From contig CM025849.1 in NCBI GenBank assembly GCA_003952965.2, forward strand, positions 8,148,027 through 8,212,026: a DNA stretch of 64,000 nt, given 5' to 3'. The notes beneath the pieces are model-generated. The model had not been told where the DNA came from. It did not search any database and saw only the letters and a program-made list of their open reading frames with translations. Of the stretch, positions 46,649-60,870 are shown piece by piece. How positions within the stretch are numbered: position 1 is the stretch's first letter; each line of letters begins with the position of its first letter. The stretch comes from Morella rubra. Lineage: Eukaryota > Streptophyta > Magnoliopsida > Fagales > Myricaceae. The translations under genes were made by a program, and so were the position numbers.

Positions 46649-49600
46649 ACAAATAATATCTCTCAATCTCTTTAATAGTTATGGTGTCGTATTGTCAAAT
46701 TGTAGTTATACAATGAATATATTCGTTATTGAAGTTTTATATTTTTTTTGTTCATTTGAAAAGTTTTGTACTACTTGTTTGATGAGGAATCGAATATCTG
46801 AAAGAACTTAGCTATTGTAAGTCTCTGATGTCAAGTCTTTATTGTCTTATATAATTGTTGTGATAATACGGAGTAATCAGTCAAGTGGTCTGGTTTATTG
46901 TGATGAAGCTCTAGATTAACTCATTGGTTCATTAGAATTGATAATAGTGTTTATAATATAAAGAATATATACTAAAAACAATAGCAGACTTCGGACAGAT
47001 CGATACCCAATTCTCTTTGAGGATACATTTAGAATTCTATATTATAAAAAAATATATCATATTATCTCTATTTCCGACAAACTGTTATCGGCTTCCAATG
47101 AATAGAAAATTATTTTAGTACAATTTGGATCAAACTCATAGTTAGCTTATGTTCTTCTGTGGAGCACTAAAAAGCGACGTATTATTTAAAGGAATCTATA
47201 AAAAAACTAATGAACAGGAATGATTTCATATCACACGTTTAAGGATTATTTCTATGAAACCGGTAAATGAGATATTGATTTATCTTCGAGATATGTTCAA
47301 ATGTTACCATGGTAATTTGAAGAATGATAAATTAAAATTTTAATCAGGAGCATAATATTACCGATATATTAATAAAAAATGTTTGCTTGTATAAGTAACT
47401 GTATAGTTCTATCACTCAACCAGCTTCTCTTATGAATAAACTTTATTGTTTGTTTTTTATACTATAATTTTTTTCAATTAAATAGTGTTTAGTTCTTAGT
47501 CTATAAATAATGTATTATTTTATAAAATTAATTATAAAGACTCTCACTTTATTTAACTAATTCTCGCGCAATATAATTTTTCTGTAAATTACCGATTTAT
47601 CAGGCTTCTGTCACGAAGAATTAGAAAGTCATGAAAGGTCTGTACAATTTCAATTGGATGGACAGAATATTTCCCAAAGTTTGGTAGCGTTAGTGGAAAG
47701 ACTCGTATTGATACAGGAGTGTCAATTAAATTTCTTCGATTTGAGGCCTCGAATCTTACTTCATGGCTGCTGAACAGAGAACTATGGTGACATCTCTTCG
47801 CGCAGAATACATTAGCCTAGAACTCATCTAATATTTTTTTAACTCGCATATTTTACTTTGGGGTTTATCCTTGTAGGAGAGCTAAGGTTTAAGGTATGTA
47901 CCATAGGATTGAGGAACAATATTAAGTAGTCATTTATAAATAAAGAGGATGCCCTCGAAATCGCTACAACTTTTTGCGTGATTCTTCAGATTCATCGAAA
48001 CCACACATAGGTATATGAGAACGAGACAGTGAATTAAGAGAGAGATGTATTATATAAGAATTCGCTGGCATTCTTTTCCATCCACTATTAATAACAAATA
48101 ATCCTTGGCTTTAATTTATGTTTTGGGTTCCTTTAATTCCTCGAAATGATATACCAGAGTAAATTCTTTTCTAACGAGCTGTTTATGAATTAATTAAGTA
48201 AGACTCCCTTCGAAAGAGGTCATACTACCGATAGAGATACTAACGATTTGAAATGAGCCTCATGGGTAGGGTGATCTGGGTCAACTGTTAGGAGATTACA
48301 ATAATTTCATTTAACATTTAAATGTCTAGATATTTGTCGAGTGCTTACCTACACACATAAGACAACTTGATATAACGTTTGCATAGGATTATTTTACCTC
48401 TATTAAATTGAGATGTTGATTAAGGTTTTCCACATGAACTTTGCTAATTTTTTTCGTTTGGAGTGCACACTTTGATGAAGTCCTGAGAGGATATCTGGTA
48501 AATCCTATTTTTCGAGCATTATAGTGAACGAATAAATCTCGATTAGGTAGGTGAGGCTTGATTCATTTTATTATTACAATAATTTATATTAATACAATAT
48601 ATTTTCTTTCTAAAATAAACAAAGTATAGGAAATCGATAGATTAATCTAATTTAGAAATATTTTTTACTCACAAAGGGATGCAAATAATTATATTTAGTG
48701 TTTCAGTACTAGGACTTTCATTACTATATTCTGAGAGCATGCGATACTAATTTGTACACTTGTTATCATAATTAATAGCTTTTCTATATCATCTCTTATA
48801 TCTTTTGTTTTTAGAGGTTTTTAATTGGTGAACAGTTTTTCAGTCATTATCTTCGACATTTAACCTTTAACATATACTAAATTCTCAATTACTAGAATAA
48901 CTCATTGGATTCATAATGTTAGTGCATGGAAATGGATCCATTATATTGAGAGGAATTGTTAATTTTGTAGTATTATTATTAATTTATGAATAGATACTGT
49001 TCTTTTGCAATTAAAGCAACACATGTATTGAGGTTCACATTAAATCTAATGTTCTATTAGGGAAGTTGCAAAAAAAATCGCTCGTTCATTAAAGCAATTA
49101 CTTTGCATTAGTGGAGATTAAGAGTATTTAATTAAAAATGAGAGGTTTGGTTATTTTTTAATTATTGCCATTTTTGTTTGTGGGTGTGTATAAATTATTT
49201 GTTTTTTCTAAATATTCTAAAGGGAGATGTGAAGTACTCGGTGGATAATTTTAGATAAAAAAGTGCGTCTTTTATATGATAGACGAGCTATTAGCCTCTT
49301 ATTTGTGTGCAAATTCATTAATTTTTATTGTTATTTTTCTCACACTAATTAAATTGAGATTAAATCATCTATTGCAAATAGTCCTCCTAGAGACGAGATT
49401 GTGTTGCATTACCATAAATATATTTTTAGTATCAAGGTAATTAGAAGACAAATACCTCAAACTATTCTTCTTTCTTATACGCTTAGCACCTTCATCTGGG
49501 ACTCTCAAAAGTATGGACTCAACTTGTTCATAAAGGATTATAAGATCAAATAATTTAAAATAAAACTTCTCAATACAAATAATGTATGAGCTTTCAACTA

Positions 49601-52600
49601 TTCTAGGCACGAACAAATTTCTAGCAGATAACACTCAATAGGAGCATTGGAAATTGAATAGTTGAAGAAATGATAAAAGTGTGGCAGCAACTCTGGACAC
49701 TTTAGTGACTCGACTCTTGTGGTTGAGGTGGAGGAAAAAATGGGTGTAGAGTAGGGTGTGGGTAGTGGTAAGGGAAGAACTCACAATAAGAAATAGTGAC
49801 TCAGATTCGCTCTCTCCTTACTATTTGATAAATTGTGATTATATGTTTATAGAGATTGGAATGTTTTCATTTTTCTCATTATATGGCATGGAGATTGGAG
49901 TGGTTTTTTAATTATATGAATAGCTTGTACTCTATAAGTTGTGTGTTATAGATCATGTTTTCTATCACATGACAAACTGTAGGTACTTGCGTGAGATATG
50001 TAATAAGTATTAAGATGTGAGAGTGTGGGATATTATCTGACAAAAGGGACATGAAGGGAATTACTTGTGATCGTGGCTTAGCTAAAGCTTCCGTTTATAT
50101 ATAATACGTGACGGGATAATATGATAAGATATTACTTAATTGTTATTAAATATATTTAGGATGATGGGTGAAATTTAATGATATGAGTAAAAAATATTTA
50201 AATATAAAGAAGTTTTATCATAACAAGATATATTTAATCAAATTTCTAATTATTTTAGTCCAACGTAAAAGTTACTTTTGAAAGGGTAGGAGATTTTTTA
50301 GCTCTAGGCAAAAAAAAATAAAATATGCACTTCTTAAAATGGAGGAGTGTTTCGATTATAGTTTGAATCATTTTTTGTTTATTGGTCACTGCGTTATTAG
50401 AACTAACGACAATCGATTGAAGAAAGCTATAATAAGCGTCTCAGAATGGGTGAACACGGAAGAGCACGATCGTAGATATAACGGTACGAGGGACAGTAAA
50501 TAAAAGCTGAGAGGAGCTTACATTGGGATATTTCTTTTTTCGAGAGTTTATAGAGGTAGATAAGCGGCTCTCGACTATCTCCTCTGGTCTATTACCAGCC
50601 AGATTACTAATGAATGACAGAGGGTATCTGAATTGTAAACGATAGGGAGTGTTCCCTTCTAAGTTCTGATCGGGTAGCTCGGGTAACTACTATAGATAAG
50701 TGACGAGTATAGTCCTTTAATAGAGGGGTAAGAGATCTCGGCTCATTATTATCCCCAGTGGACTCATTCGATTTCATATAACAGATATTAAACATTAATC
50801 TAAGGTTGATTACACTTGTATTCTGCATCCGTCTCTTAAACTGGATTCATTTCTCTAATAAAGGAAACTCTTCAATATTTGTCTTTGAGACACTGTATGG
50901 GTTGAATCGAAGTTTAACTCGGGGTTTTTAGCATTTAGTATAACTCTAAGGAGAATTTAAATATATTCTCTTTATAGAATATAACAATTTATAATAATAA
51001 TCTTCCTGCTTCATAAGAAGCGATAATTCCTATTGTTTATATCACTTAACCTCACTCTCTGAAAGCAGTTGTTTAATCGTAAGGTGTTTTGCGAGGACCA
51101 TGTTACTGAGGTCATTAACATACTCTATTTTTGATATAAGATTTAATACTGTTTTGCGTGAGGTGCTTCACAAGGAAACAAGTCTCTAATATTAATTGAT
51201 ATTTTCGGTAGAGACACTTCCTAATTTGACGGGGCGCAATATACGAGTTTGACGGTTTGACTGGGCTGCCCTAGTGCTTTCAATCCTTTGTACGCATAAA
51301 AGGAGCTTAGTAAAATTTTTGAAAGCTCCAAATCAGATAGAACTCTCAGGACATCTCTGGGTCGGATCTTCACATTGCTCCCACTCTCTGCGTCTGACCA
51401 ACTCGTTACCAGTTTGGGAAATCCGGAATAAAGTTTCTTTTGCCCAACAAAATACAAAGGGATCCAAGCAAAGTAAAAGTAACTCTATTTTTTTCGTTTC
51501 TTTAGTATTTACCCGCTGACCTTTTTTTAATTCATATTATATTGTGGTTTCACGTGGTTCTCGTCGTTGAGGATTTGAATGAAATCTTCACCTCATACGT
51601 TTCGCTATGGTTTACTCCCGGTTCCTATTCCGGCTCTGTGGTCCTGATTAAGTTTTGGTTCGATATATGATCTTTATTTATTTGATTTCTTTAAGAAATC
51701 TCTCTAGATGAGATAAAATTTGCTCCCGCGATTCAATTGTTTTTTATTCCAACCGGATGTTTTATTCTTACGTCGGGAATTCTGTGTCTATGACTCTTAC
51801 TGCGATCGAGATTTTCTTTTGTTTGACAAGTAAAAAAAGAGCCTAGGCGAGCTAGAGGTAAGCAACTATAGGGGACAAGATATCGAAGTATATGGGTATG
51901 GGCATTAGGTTGCTAGCCATCCCGGGGGAGAGGAAAATACGGTGGATCCCCCCTGGCACGAACCAGCTCGATTGATAACCTTTCCCATTGCACCCCACCG
52001 CCCGCCACAGACAAGTGACTATTCCTCAACATAACGCCAGACAATGCGCCTTGGTCCTAATAACTCGTCACGTCAAGAACTCTCCGACGCCCTCCCTTCC
52101 TGTGAATGTCTCTTTGGCATATTTGTTTCGGGGAAAAACGTTCAATGTTATCATTCCCACTCTCCCTTCCTACGCCACCCTGCCACGCAGCTCGTTAACG
52201 ATTATGCAAGACAAAGGGCCATTCAGTCTTCCTCCTCTCCTCCTCTTCCAATCAGCATCTATACTCCCTCTTTCCCAAGAAAAGTTCTATGTCACCCCTC
52301 CTTCTACGTTCTCTAATGAATGAGTTCCTCGATCAATTCCCTCTTCCTTCCCTCGCTCCGATAGTGGCACGTAGCTGTTACTCCTACCCACCCCTCCAGC
52401 TCTACCAACCTCCTTTTTCCCCCCTCCACGCTCCAGGAGGCTCCCGCATGCGGCTTTCTCTCCCTCCCTCCACCATCTTACAGCGTCTGTAAGTTATTTA
52501 TTTTCCTTTTTTTTTTTTTTTTTACCATCAGTAAAGTTCAATCATCTATTTGGGATCTTTTTTTCTGTTTTCTCCTCTCCTATCATTATTGCTCCTTTTC

Positions 52601-55600
52601 AGATCTTTATACTTGTTTTTTATTTTTTCTGTACTACTTGGATGTGCTCTCTTAGTATTATAGGACCGTAGAATTCTATTTATTATCTACAGGAGATCTA
52701 TATAGTGTTATATATATATAGTGATTTTTTATCTCTAATATGGATCTATCGACTTCAGACGCAGAGACAATTATAATGATATGATGAGGGGATTTATTAT
52801 TTTTTTCAAGCTGCAAAGAAGGTTAGCGATGATATGTTGGAGTGAGTATGTTTTGAGAGTTTTAAATACGTATTTGAGGTCAGGAGTTTCCCGCGAGTGC
52901 TTCTACGTTTTATTGATGGGGCAAATGAAGAGTAGGTTAATTAGAAATATTGCATTTCGGGGATTGCTTATCTACACTTGATTGTAGATGTCTAAAATTA
53001 TGTGTGTTATTATATAGTTAATTATCTTTTGTAATTTTAAAGGTATATTCTTTATCAGTAAGAGTACTGTTGTGTTTATGTTTTGTTCGTTAGATAACTC
53101 GAAAATCTGAAAGCTGAAGATTAAGAATGAGCTGTCTTTGTTTATTCATAAGGATCTAATTTGAATGCGGAAGATATGTGTTTTGCTGGGTTGTGGAAAA
53201 TCTCCGAGATTAGAGGAGCGGCAGCTCTTGGGAATGGTGGGATTATTGTATAATAAGTATAGAGTGTTCATGCAATTTTGCTTTGAGATGTAATTCACAA
53301 TTGGGTTGAATGATTCCAATTGCCATATAGTCTGAATTCTTAAGAGATTTGGGTTCGCGGGAGATCGTCATGATTAGTTCACTCTGCTTTTGAACAAACA
53401 AATTGGCAAAGTTAGGTTCTTTCCGGTAATGCGTTTTGAGAGATATCTCAGGCTAAATCAAACTAATCTATTATTAATTGTTTTGTTTCTATGTTTTTGG
53501 GTGTCTAGATTTTTGGACAGCATGTGTAGTAATATTATAAATGTTTGTTTGTAAGATTTTTCTAGATATATTTTTGGAAAGCGATTATGCAAAAAAACAG
53601 AGTAGTTTTATGCATGTCAATAAATTGATTAAGAATTGACAGATTTGATAATAGTTTTAATCCTACACGAGTGGTCCTTTTACGGGTCTCTCTTACGTAT
53701 GTTTTTATACAGGCTGAATAGACTAGAAATGGCATATAATTATTTGATTCTCATTGTGGTTTAAAGTGCCCTAGTCTTTATTTCTAATATATATTTATTT
53801 TTATAAATAATGCATGCCGCGCCAACACTAAACACTGATATGTTGGTGTTATGGTATAGTTCTACTTATCATTTTCCTTTGCGTATATAAATTTAGTTTT
53901 TTCTTTGTGGTCCTTATTTTAATTAGCTTTGCTCATTGGTTAAGGGAGATTTTCGATTCAATTTCTTTTCTCTAAGCTGTGAGGAGCATGGAGAGCAGGA
54001 TTCAATTTGGAAACTATTATATATTAAATGGATCCAAGTGATATTTTAGATTGACTAACATTTAAATCTAAACAGTGCTTGGCTTGATTTGTAGGTTATT
54101 TCTTGTTGTTTGTCATTATGGCTTGGTACATAGGGAGGATGTGGATCAGGCTATGTGACTTTTCACAAATATATGAAAAGTTTTATAAACTAGGTAAGAT
54201 CAATTCCTTCATTTATAAGATATGTATATTTATGTTAAGGACTTCCTATTGATAATGTTGCTCATTTCGACTTTTGTCTATCTGTGTGTTGCTTTGATGG
54301 TACTATAAAGATGCTTATAAATTTTAATTTCTTCCTCTCACATAATTAAACTTAGTTGCTGTTTTAGAACTCTTCTCACATTCAGATTCTTTTAAGTAAT
54401 TTTTTAATATATTCATTTAAAATTTTTTAACTTATCAACATGTAACAACTTTTACAAAATTGGGGCTGTTGGCAATTGTAAAGGGATATGGAAGCCGAAA
54501 TATTAATTCTGTTTATGAGTACTTAAATGAATTACCAGAGGTAAGGACTGGGATAATTTATCTTTTCCAAAATAATTATTAAGGATGAGGGGTCACAAAA
54601 AATTGTAAATCCCAAATAAATGGTCCCAAAAAGTCAAAATAAAACTCACCTGATTTATTCACTTAATAAGAATGATAGATGCTTATAACAAACAGAACTA
54701 TAAAATTGACTAAGATAGTCAAAACCAAATAAGGCCTTAAATTCATGCATATTCGGCCATGATATTGCTGGCTGATACCCGGCGTAATTTCAGAAGAACA
54801 AGCACAGAGGGTAGAACAGGGGACCGGAGGGGCAGCAGGATCCTAACTCTAGCACTAACGAACGTTCTCTTGGGGTCCTCTTCGGTAGAGGGTACATACG
54901 CTTGTTAGGCGCATATATTGCTTCGGCTTTGGCTTCGGGCTATAACGGACTAGCGGTTACGTCGCTGGGCATCAATATTTAGGAACATCATAGTGAGGCC
55001 TTCGTTATATACTGCTTGAGATAATAGCCAATCCTCTTTCTCTTGGAACATAACTACTCTAGTTATTATTACGGAACATGCCGTTTAATCAATCTAGATC
55101 GAGGCTACGCATGGAGACAGGAAAAACAAGGAACTTCAACGTAATATTTTAAAATCTAGGGACACTACCAGATTCTCGGGAGTCAGTGGACGGACTAATA
55201 TGCAATTATCGTGAGATGTTTATAGCATAATCTACGTAATTATCCTTAAGGGCTCCAAACGCATATTTAAGTGTGAAAGGGGGATTTCTATTGTACGGAA
55301 AGGGAGACAAATTGATGGTTTACAACCGAGTATGGTCAAGATTCAAGTATGGATCAAATTACAAGATTGCATTATGGTTAAAATGGATATTGACTGTATA
55401 GGTTCGCGAAGTAGTAGACCAAGTCTTTCCCTTTGTTCTATCATAGTACAGATCTATGAGCTTAGGGGTTTTTGTAGGGAAACTATAGCTGTACCTCTTT
55501 TGCCAATACGCTTTAATAAACACGCGGAACTTTTACCTGATATCTCGAACTATTAAGTTCAATATTCTCTATATAAGGATTAATATAGAGAAGGTTATGC

Positions 55601-57103
55601 ACTTACCAAGAATTAATTTTCTTTATTAGAGGACTTTTTCTTCTGTAATTTTAAGTTTACAGGGTCATTGAGAGCCAAAGATTAACGGATTTTAATACTC
55701 ATATGTGAAGGACTAGCTCAGGTACATAAATATGAACGAAGATCACGAAAATAAATGCACCAAATACTTGAAAAAGAAGAAGAAGACTTTATTTCGTTTT
55801 GGGTATATTTTCATAGGCAGCTCACGTCTCATCTAGTTAAATTTTTCTACTAGTTAAGCATTGAGAATGAAATTAAAAACGCCAATTCATTGAACAACAT
55901 AATGGTTCGTTCTGACTTTGGTGCATTAATTGATACAGGGGATGTGTCACATTGCGATCGGTAATTATATGTCTACAATTCTTAGGCTTTCCTTCTTTCT
56001 TTTCTATGGAGGAGACGCGAGAGGATGAGAAAATTCTACTTCACGCATAAGCTCTAATTAATTAGCTCTCTACTAGTACTTACTTGCACGCATGGCTCTA
56101 TGTCGCATAGGAGGACATAAATGACGGAGTTGAGACCTTAACACTTTTTTGGTATAGCCAGCTTTTCCGGGATCCTATAATTGGTTATCCTTGGGATAGT
56201 CTTATATATTTTATAATATAATATGAAGAAATGTATTGGATTAAAAAGTTATGGGCAATGTCAACGCATGTTTAGGGACGATGATCACCGAAACTATATT
56301 GGTCAATTGGGAACGCACTAAATGCCCATAGGCTTTCTTCTGTGCCAACTACTAGGAAAGAGTTTGACTCACAATTAATTGCCTAAATAGAACTAAAGGA
56401 AGGAACCAAGACTTTAGCTTTAACACAGCATGCTCAGAAGAGAAAAGACGCACAGCCAGGTTATAATTTGCATATGTCACAGACAAAACATATAAACTCA
56501 TGTATGAATTTAAGTAAAAAGAAGAGGAAAGAATAGCAACGAAACATAAAATAATAGGAGTCATATTCTTAATTAACTCTACTTAAAATTCTTGATTTTT
56601 CGGCAGAGGTCTATATAACCCAAACTATACACAGATGTTGAGAGCATCCTATTTGCCTTTGAGCAGCCGAATGTAAAATCGTTGAGAAAATATGGTAATA
56701 GGCAGGAAGACTCTATCATTCGTCTAAGGCATCATTGCCACTACACAAACGTAGAACGGGGAGGGGGATCGATTTACGAGCTTAGATTATTCGTGCTCGA
56801 TGGGGTCTTATATTGGATCAACAATAGTACGGATTATTTTTCAGAACCGCTGCGTTTTGAGTACAGGCACATCTCAAATCTTTGTGATTGACAATAATGG
56901 GTTCCAAAATTAATCTCCACATGTTGTGCGGAGGTGACTTCATAAGGAGGGGGTAAATTTAATCTCTTTATTCGATGTTTGTTACTTTTTTTTTAGATCA
57001 TGAGTTTACCCAAAAGTTCGTTCAAGAAGCCCAGATAGGACTTAAATAGACAAGGATCATATAATTATGATTGTTAAACCTAACCCTAATCCTCACTTGA
57101 GGG
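46649..57103. other. Interleaved tract, probable consensus artefact
   Basis: From about 49.9 kb short exact matches to two unrelated sources alternate, and both sources run in order. Source A (left flank): 42895 matches 50851, 43621 matches 52479, 44697 matches 54442, 45049 matches 55087. Source B (right flank): 59513 matches 49925, 60540-60740 matches 51470-51715, 61221 matches 52688, 61600 matches 53365, 63536 matches 56990. Over 50.9-57.1 kb the tract is nearly as long as the two sources together, as in an alignment consensus that keeps both sets of insertions. From 46649 to 49.9 kb only the first 70 bases clearly match source B. No open frame here should be treated as a gene. Confidence 0.75.
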
Positions 57104-57664
57104 AAGAAAATCAGAGTCAGATTTAAAGCCTCCCATTGCAATGGATCACGTGAACATGGTAGTTTAAGGTGCACAAATTGAGGATGAAAAGAGTATTCTT
57201 TTCGGATAGTTTAATAACAAAGCTCAGAACAGCACTAGCTAGGGCCGGGTCTAACAAAGGCAGGCAAGCTTTTTCTGAATGCTGCATAGTATTGCCGGTC
57301 CTTTTCAGCACTAGGGCCGGTTATAATAAAGGATATATATACAGGAACACCTCCCTCAGAACCTGACAAATACTTTCAAAAGCATCTAATTATAATTCGC
57401 TCTGCTTTATCGGTTCATCACCTCAACGTGAGATTTTTGCTCTTTGGCTTTACTGATCAGTGTCAGATTGGGGAAGTTCAAATCTGGGGCTCCCGAGGCG
57501 ACTTTCAAAAGAAATAACTCCGGACAGATAAGATCTTGGAGTATAGAGACGATCGACGGTAAATGCTTAATTTATTAAGCCATTGAAACCAAAACGACAA
57601 ACCAGTGTAGTTTACAGAGGTGCACGGTCCACCGCCGTACTGCATGTGTCTCCAGTGCTGTGAA
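57104..57664. repeat. 561-bp direct repeat, second copy
   Basis: Near-identical to 46088-46648. Past its right end the sequence (gaacacaaataaatt) continues cleanly, whereas after the first copy a degraded version of the same sequence follows. Confidence 0.9.
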
Positions 57665-60380
57665 CACAAATAAATTAATCTCTCCATCTTCTTTAATTAG
57701 TTATGGTGTCGTACTGTCAATTAGTGTGAACACAAATAAATTAATTAGGCATTTCCGGATTAAAAACAACTACATGCTAGCTGGACGACTGCAGTTACCT
57801 GTCCTTTAATGTGGTTGTAAGTCCGTCCAATGTTGCGTAGTGTGAACACGTAGTTCACCATTATCTAATTAATTTTGCATCTTAACACTAAAAACAAAAC
57901 GATCGAACGTCGACCATCTCTTTACAGGTTGTAGATTCTATATCAATATATATCATCTCCGAAACTGTACGCACGATTATTTGGATTAATCAGTACATTA
58001 ATCTCGGAATACGACAAATATAAGATTATAAAAAAGACAGGTGATTTCATGCTAAGGTAGCATGAAGCAGATTGTTGATCATCAGTAACCAAACCGCATG
58101 GAATATTTTGGCAAACTCTCTTAATTAAGTGGTCGAAATTTGGCAAACTTTCTTTTTCTATTGTATTGCATAGTCCAAACAGCTCGATCAGCTACCACTT
58201 CTAAATTAATCAACCGAGATTTTCTATAGTGTCGAGCATTGGGCTCGATCGAATACTTTTGCTGTCTATGATTTCTTGATGATCGACAGTTAATGGCCCA
58301 CTTCTTATAAATTGAGGCACTAAAGGCCTGCCAATTTTTTATGTTATCCCTTAATTGGCTAAGGTTTCGGTAGTCCTAAGATTGGAATTAGAGTATTTAA
58401 TAGCTGAAAACGTCAGCTCTTCTGTGATTTGTAGAATCTTGGACACGTGGTTATAGCCAATCACAGTATTTGAATAATAAAATATGTCCTCTCTCTCTTA
58501 TCATAATTACCAACTGATTTATTTGAAATTGTCTTTTAATCGTGATATTAGTTCCTTCACGAGCTGATGAAGGAAGAACACGAACTACATGAATATATTG
58601 GTGATTCAATAGAATTCATATTCAAAGTCTAGAATTGTAACAACTCAAGGAAAATATTAGTTACATTTGTATTTTAACTTTAAAAGAACTAGTCAAGTTA
58701 TTCTTGAAGTTCCTTGTATTGTTATAAAGCCTAATTCAATCTAATAAAATCTCAATGTGGGACTTGACCAATCATTCATTCTCTTCTCACACTCCAAGTG
58801 AAATTCAAGATATCAAAAGAAATTAATTTCCTCAAGGGATGAAAATTAATTAGGAGTAGGTTTCATACATCTACTAGCAAAGTACTAGATGTCCATGTAT
58901 ATACCTCTTAGCTCTTATACTTTTTTTAGGGGGTTAATTGTTGACAGTTGCAAACTGCCACCCAACAAGCTAGAAGCAAGGAAAAAGTGAGAGGGCCATT
59001 TGGAAAAGTTGATTGGTATAGTAACATAGGTAATTGATTGGTTCTATACACAAGATTCTCCTAATTTTTTAGGGAAAAGTTGCAAAAAATGCATGTATAT
59101 TTTGTCTTATTTATTAAATGAGGATGTTGGTCCATTTTTGTGGGGGTATTTTGCTTTTCTATTATGCTAAATGGATCGGAAAAGAAAAAGTGTCTTTTAT
59201 GTATAACCTTCTTAGATCAAATTCTTATCTTTTTTTTTTAATAGGTAAATGGATATACATGTCAATTAGAGAAAGATTTGTGCAAACCCCTATTTTTAGG
59301 TAATAAGAGAAATCCAACACTCTTTTATGTGCACTGGACTCGGACGGACTTAAGTCAGTATCAACATGTATTGAGTTCAATGGCACGACAAATTCTAGAG
59401 ATACTAAGGGATAGGGATGGAAATAATGTCAAAACGGTGCACTGCACCCTTCCTTCTAATTGGTAAAAATGGTGTGTTCCTTTTCCTTTGCAGGCTTGGT
59501 GGCTTTTAAATAGACTTGTACTCTATGTTGTTTGTCATTTTTATGCATTGAAGGTAGGCTTGCTGATGATGTGAAAAGGCGGGGATGAGCTGACAAGAAG
59601 AAGAGCTGACGTGGCTGAAGCTCCTGTTAAAAAATCTGACGGTGAAATGATAGAAATACTTATTAGTAACTAGGTGAAAGACTTAATTATTAGAAAGTAA
59701 AAAATTAAATAAAAAGTAGCAAAATATAGTAACTAAATATTAAATTTTCTTTTTATTTATGTAAACGGTAATTTGAATTGGTAGCTGCTCAAAAAAAAAA
59801 AAACCTCCCAAAAGGGAAGGCTCTCCGATATATATTTTTTTTTTTTGCTGCGTAGCGGTTCTCCAATCGATTATAAAGCATAAAACACCTCCCAAAGGGG
59901 AAGGAAGCGCCCTCGGTTTTAGAAACACGTGGCAGTAATCTACAGGATGAGCCCTCTTGATATTCTTTTTTTGGTTTTTGAGCAAAGCCCTCTCGATATT
60001 CTGCTATTTCCAGCCGGCTCAAGAATGCAGGGCGCTCTGAAAGTACGAGGGTTCCCCTCCCTCCCAACTCGCCGCCTTAAGTGTACTGTATGGTACTCGC
60101 TCTTTCCCCGTGACTCTTGTTCACAGTATCGTGTACAGTGCATCTGCCATCCCCAACTGTCCATCCAATACTGTCTGACAGTGGTTCACACCGTTAGATA
60201 GATACTCCGTTAAACTCTCTGCTCTTAGAAGCGAATATCCTTGTTTTCACTACTCTCGCGAGTATGCGTAGTAGCCAATGTCTGAGGCGTACACATTGAA
60301 ACAGCTTAGCTGTTTTGGGTGCACAGAAACGCAATAATGTTTCCTTAAACAAAGACGAACGAGGTTTACTTTCGATGGAT
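57665..60380. other. Intergenic DNA upstream of the MADS-box gene
   Basis: No coding exon supported. Two similar cctcccaaa-ggg-aagg stretches lie near 59803 and 59887, each followed by short AT-rich DNA. Open frames at 59740-60201 overlap on both strands and lack domains. Confidence 0.5.
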
Positions 60381-60870
60381 GCCACTTCCAACTTTCCATA
60401 AAAAGCATAAAATTTTGCACCAGATAGAACATCTCAGGAGCATTTCAGCTTCTTCTTCTCCCCTTCTTTCTTCCTCCCTGTTACTCCATTTACGATCAAG
60501 AAAAGAAGCTCTTGCCCAGCAACAAAAGAAAGAAAAAAAAAAAGTAAGCTCTATTTTTCAGTTCTTATTTCACCCTGACCTTTTTTTATTCCATATTACT
60601 ATTCGTTTCCCTGTTATCTTGGGTTTGATGAAATCTTCACCCTCATCTTTGCTATTCCATGTTGCTATTCCTGTCCCTATTATTTTGGTTTCGATGGAAT
60701 CTTGTTTATTTGGATTTCTTAAATTTTCAGTAGACAAAAATTTCTCCTTCAAGTTGTTTTTTTCTTCAACTGATTTTTTGGGTTTTTGAGCTATTCGACG
60801 ACTCTTTTTTGCCTGGATCTAGGCGATAAAAGGAGGTAGCAAACCATAGGAACATCGAAGTAGAAGGCTG
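60381..60870 (+). promoter_or_regulatory. 5' leader of the MADS-box gene with probable leader intron
   Basis: A C/T-rich leader (ttcagcttcttcttctcccc) runs to an A-rich end with a good donor (aaaaa|gtaagc at 60542/60543). A candidate acceptor is aaattttcag near 60730, or ctag near 60821. The stretch just before the ATG (aacatcgaagtagaaggctg) has no upstream ATG in frame. Confidence 0.35.

Noticed and set aside
51988..52492. Overlapping open frames in the interleaved tract
   Set aside because: The sequence mixes MADS exon/intron bases with C-rich hAT bases; the frames are accidental.
56682..56891. 69-codon open frame without homology
   Set aside because: It falls within the interleaved tract and has no start context or domain.
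59740..60201. Several overlapping open frames on both strands
   Set aside because: No domain or splice signals; mutual overlap on opposite strands suggests chance.
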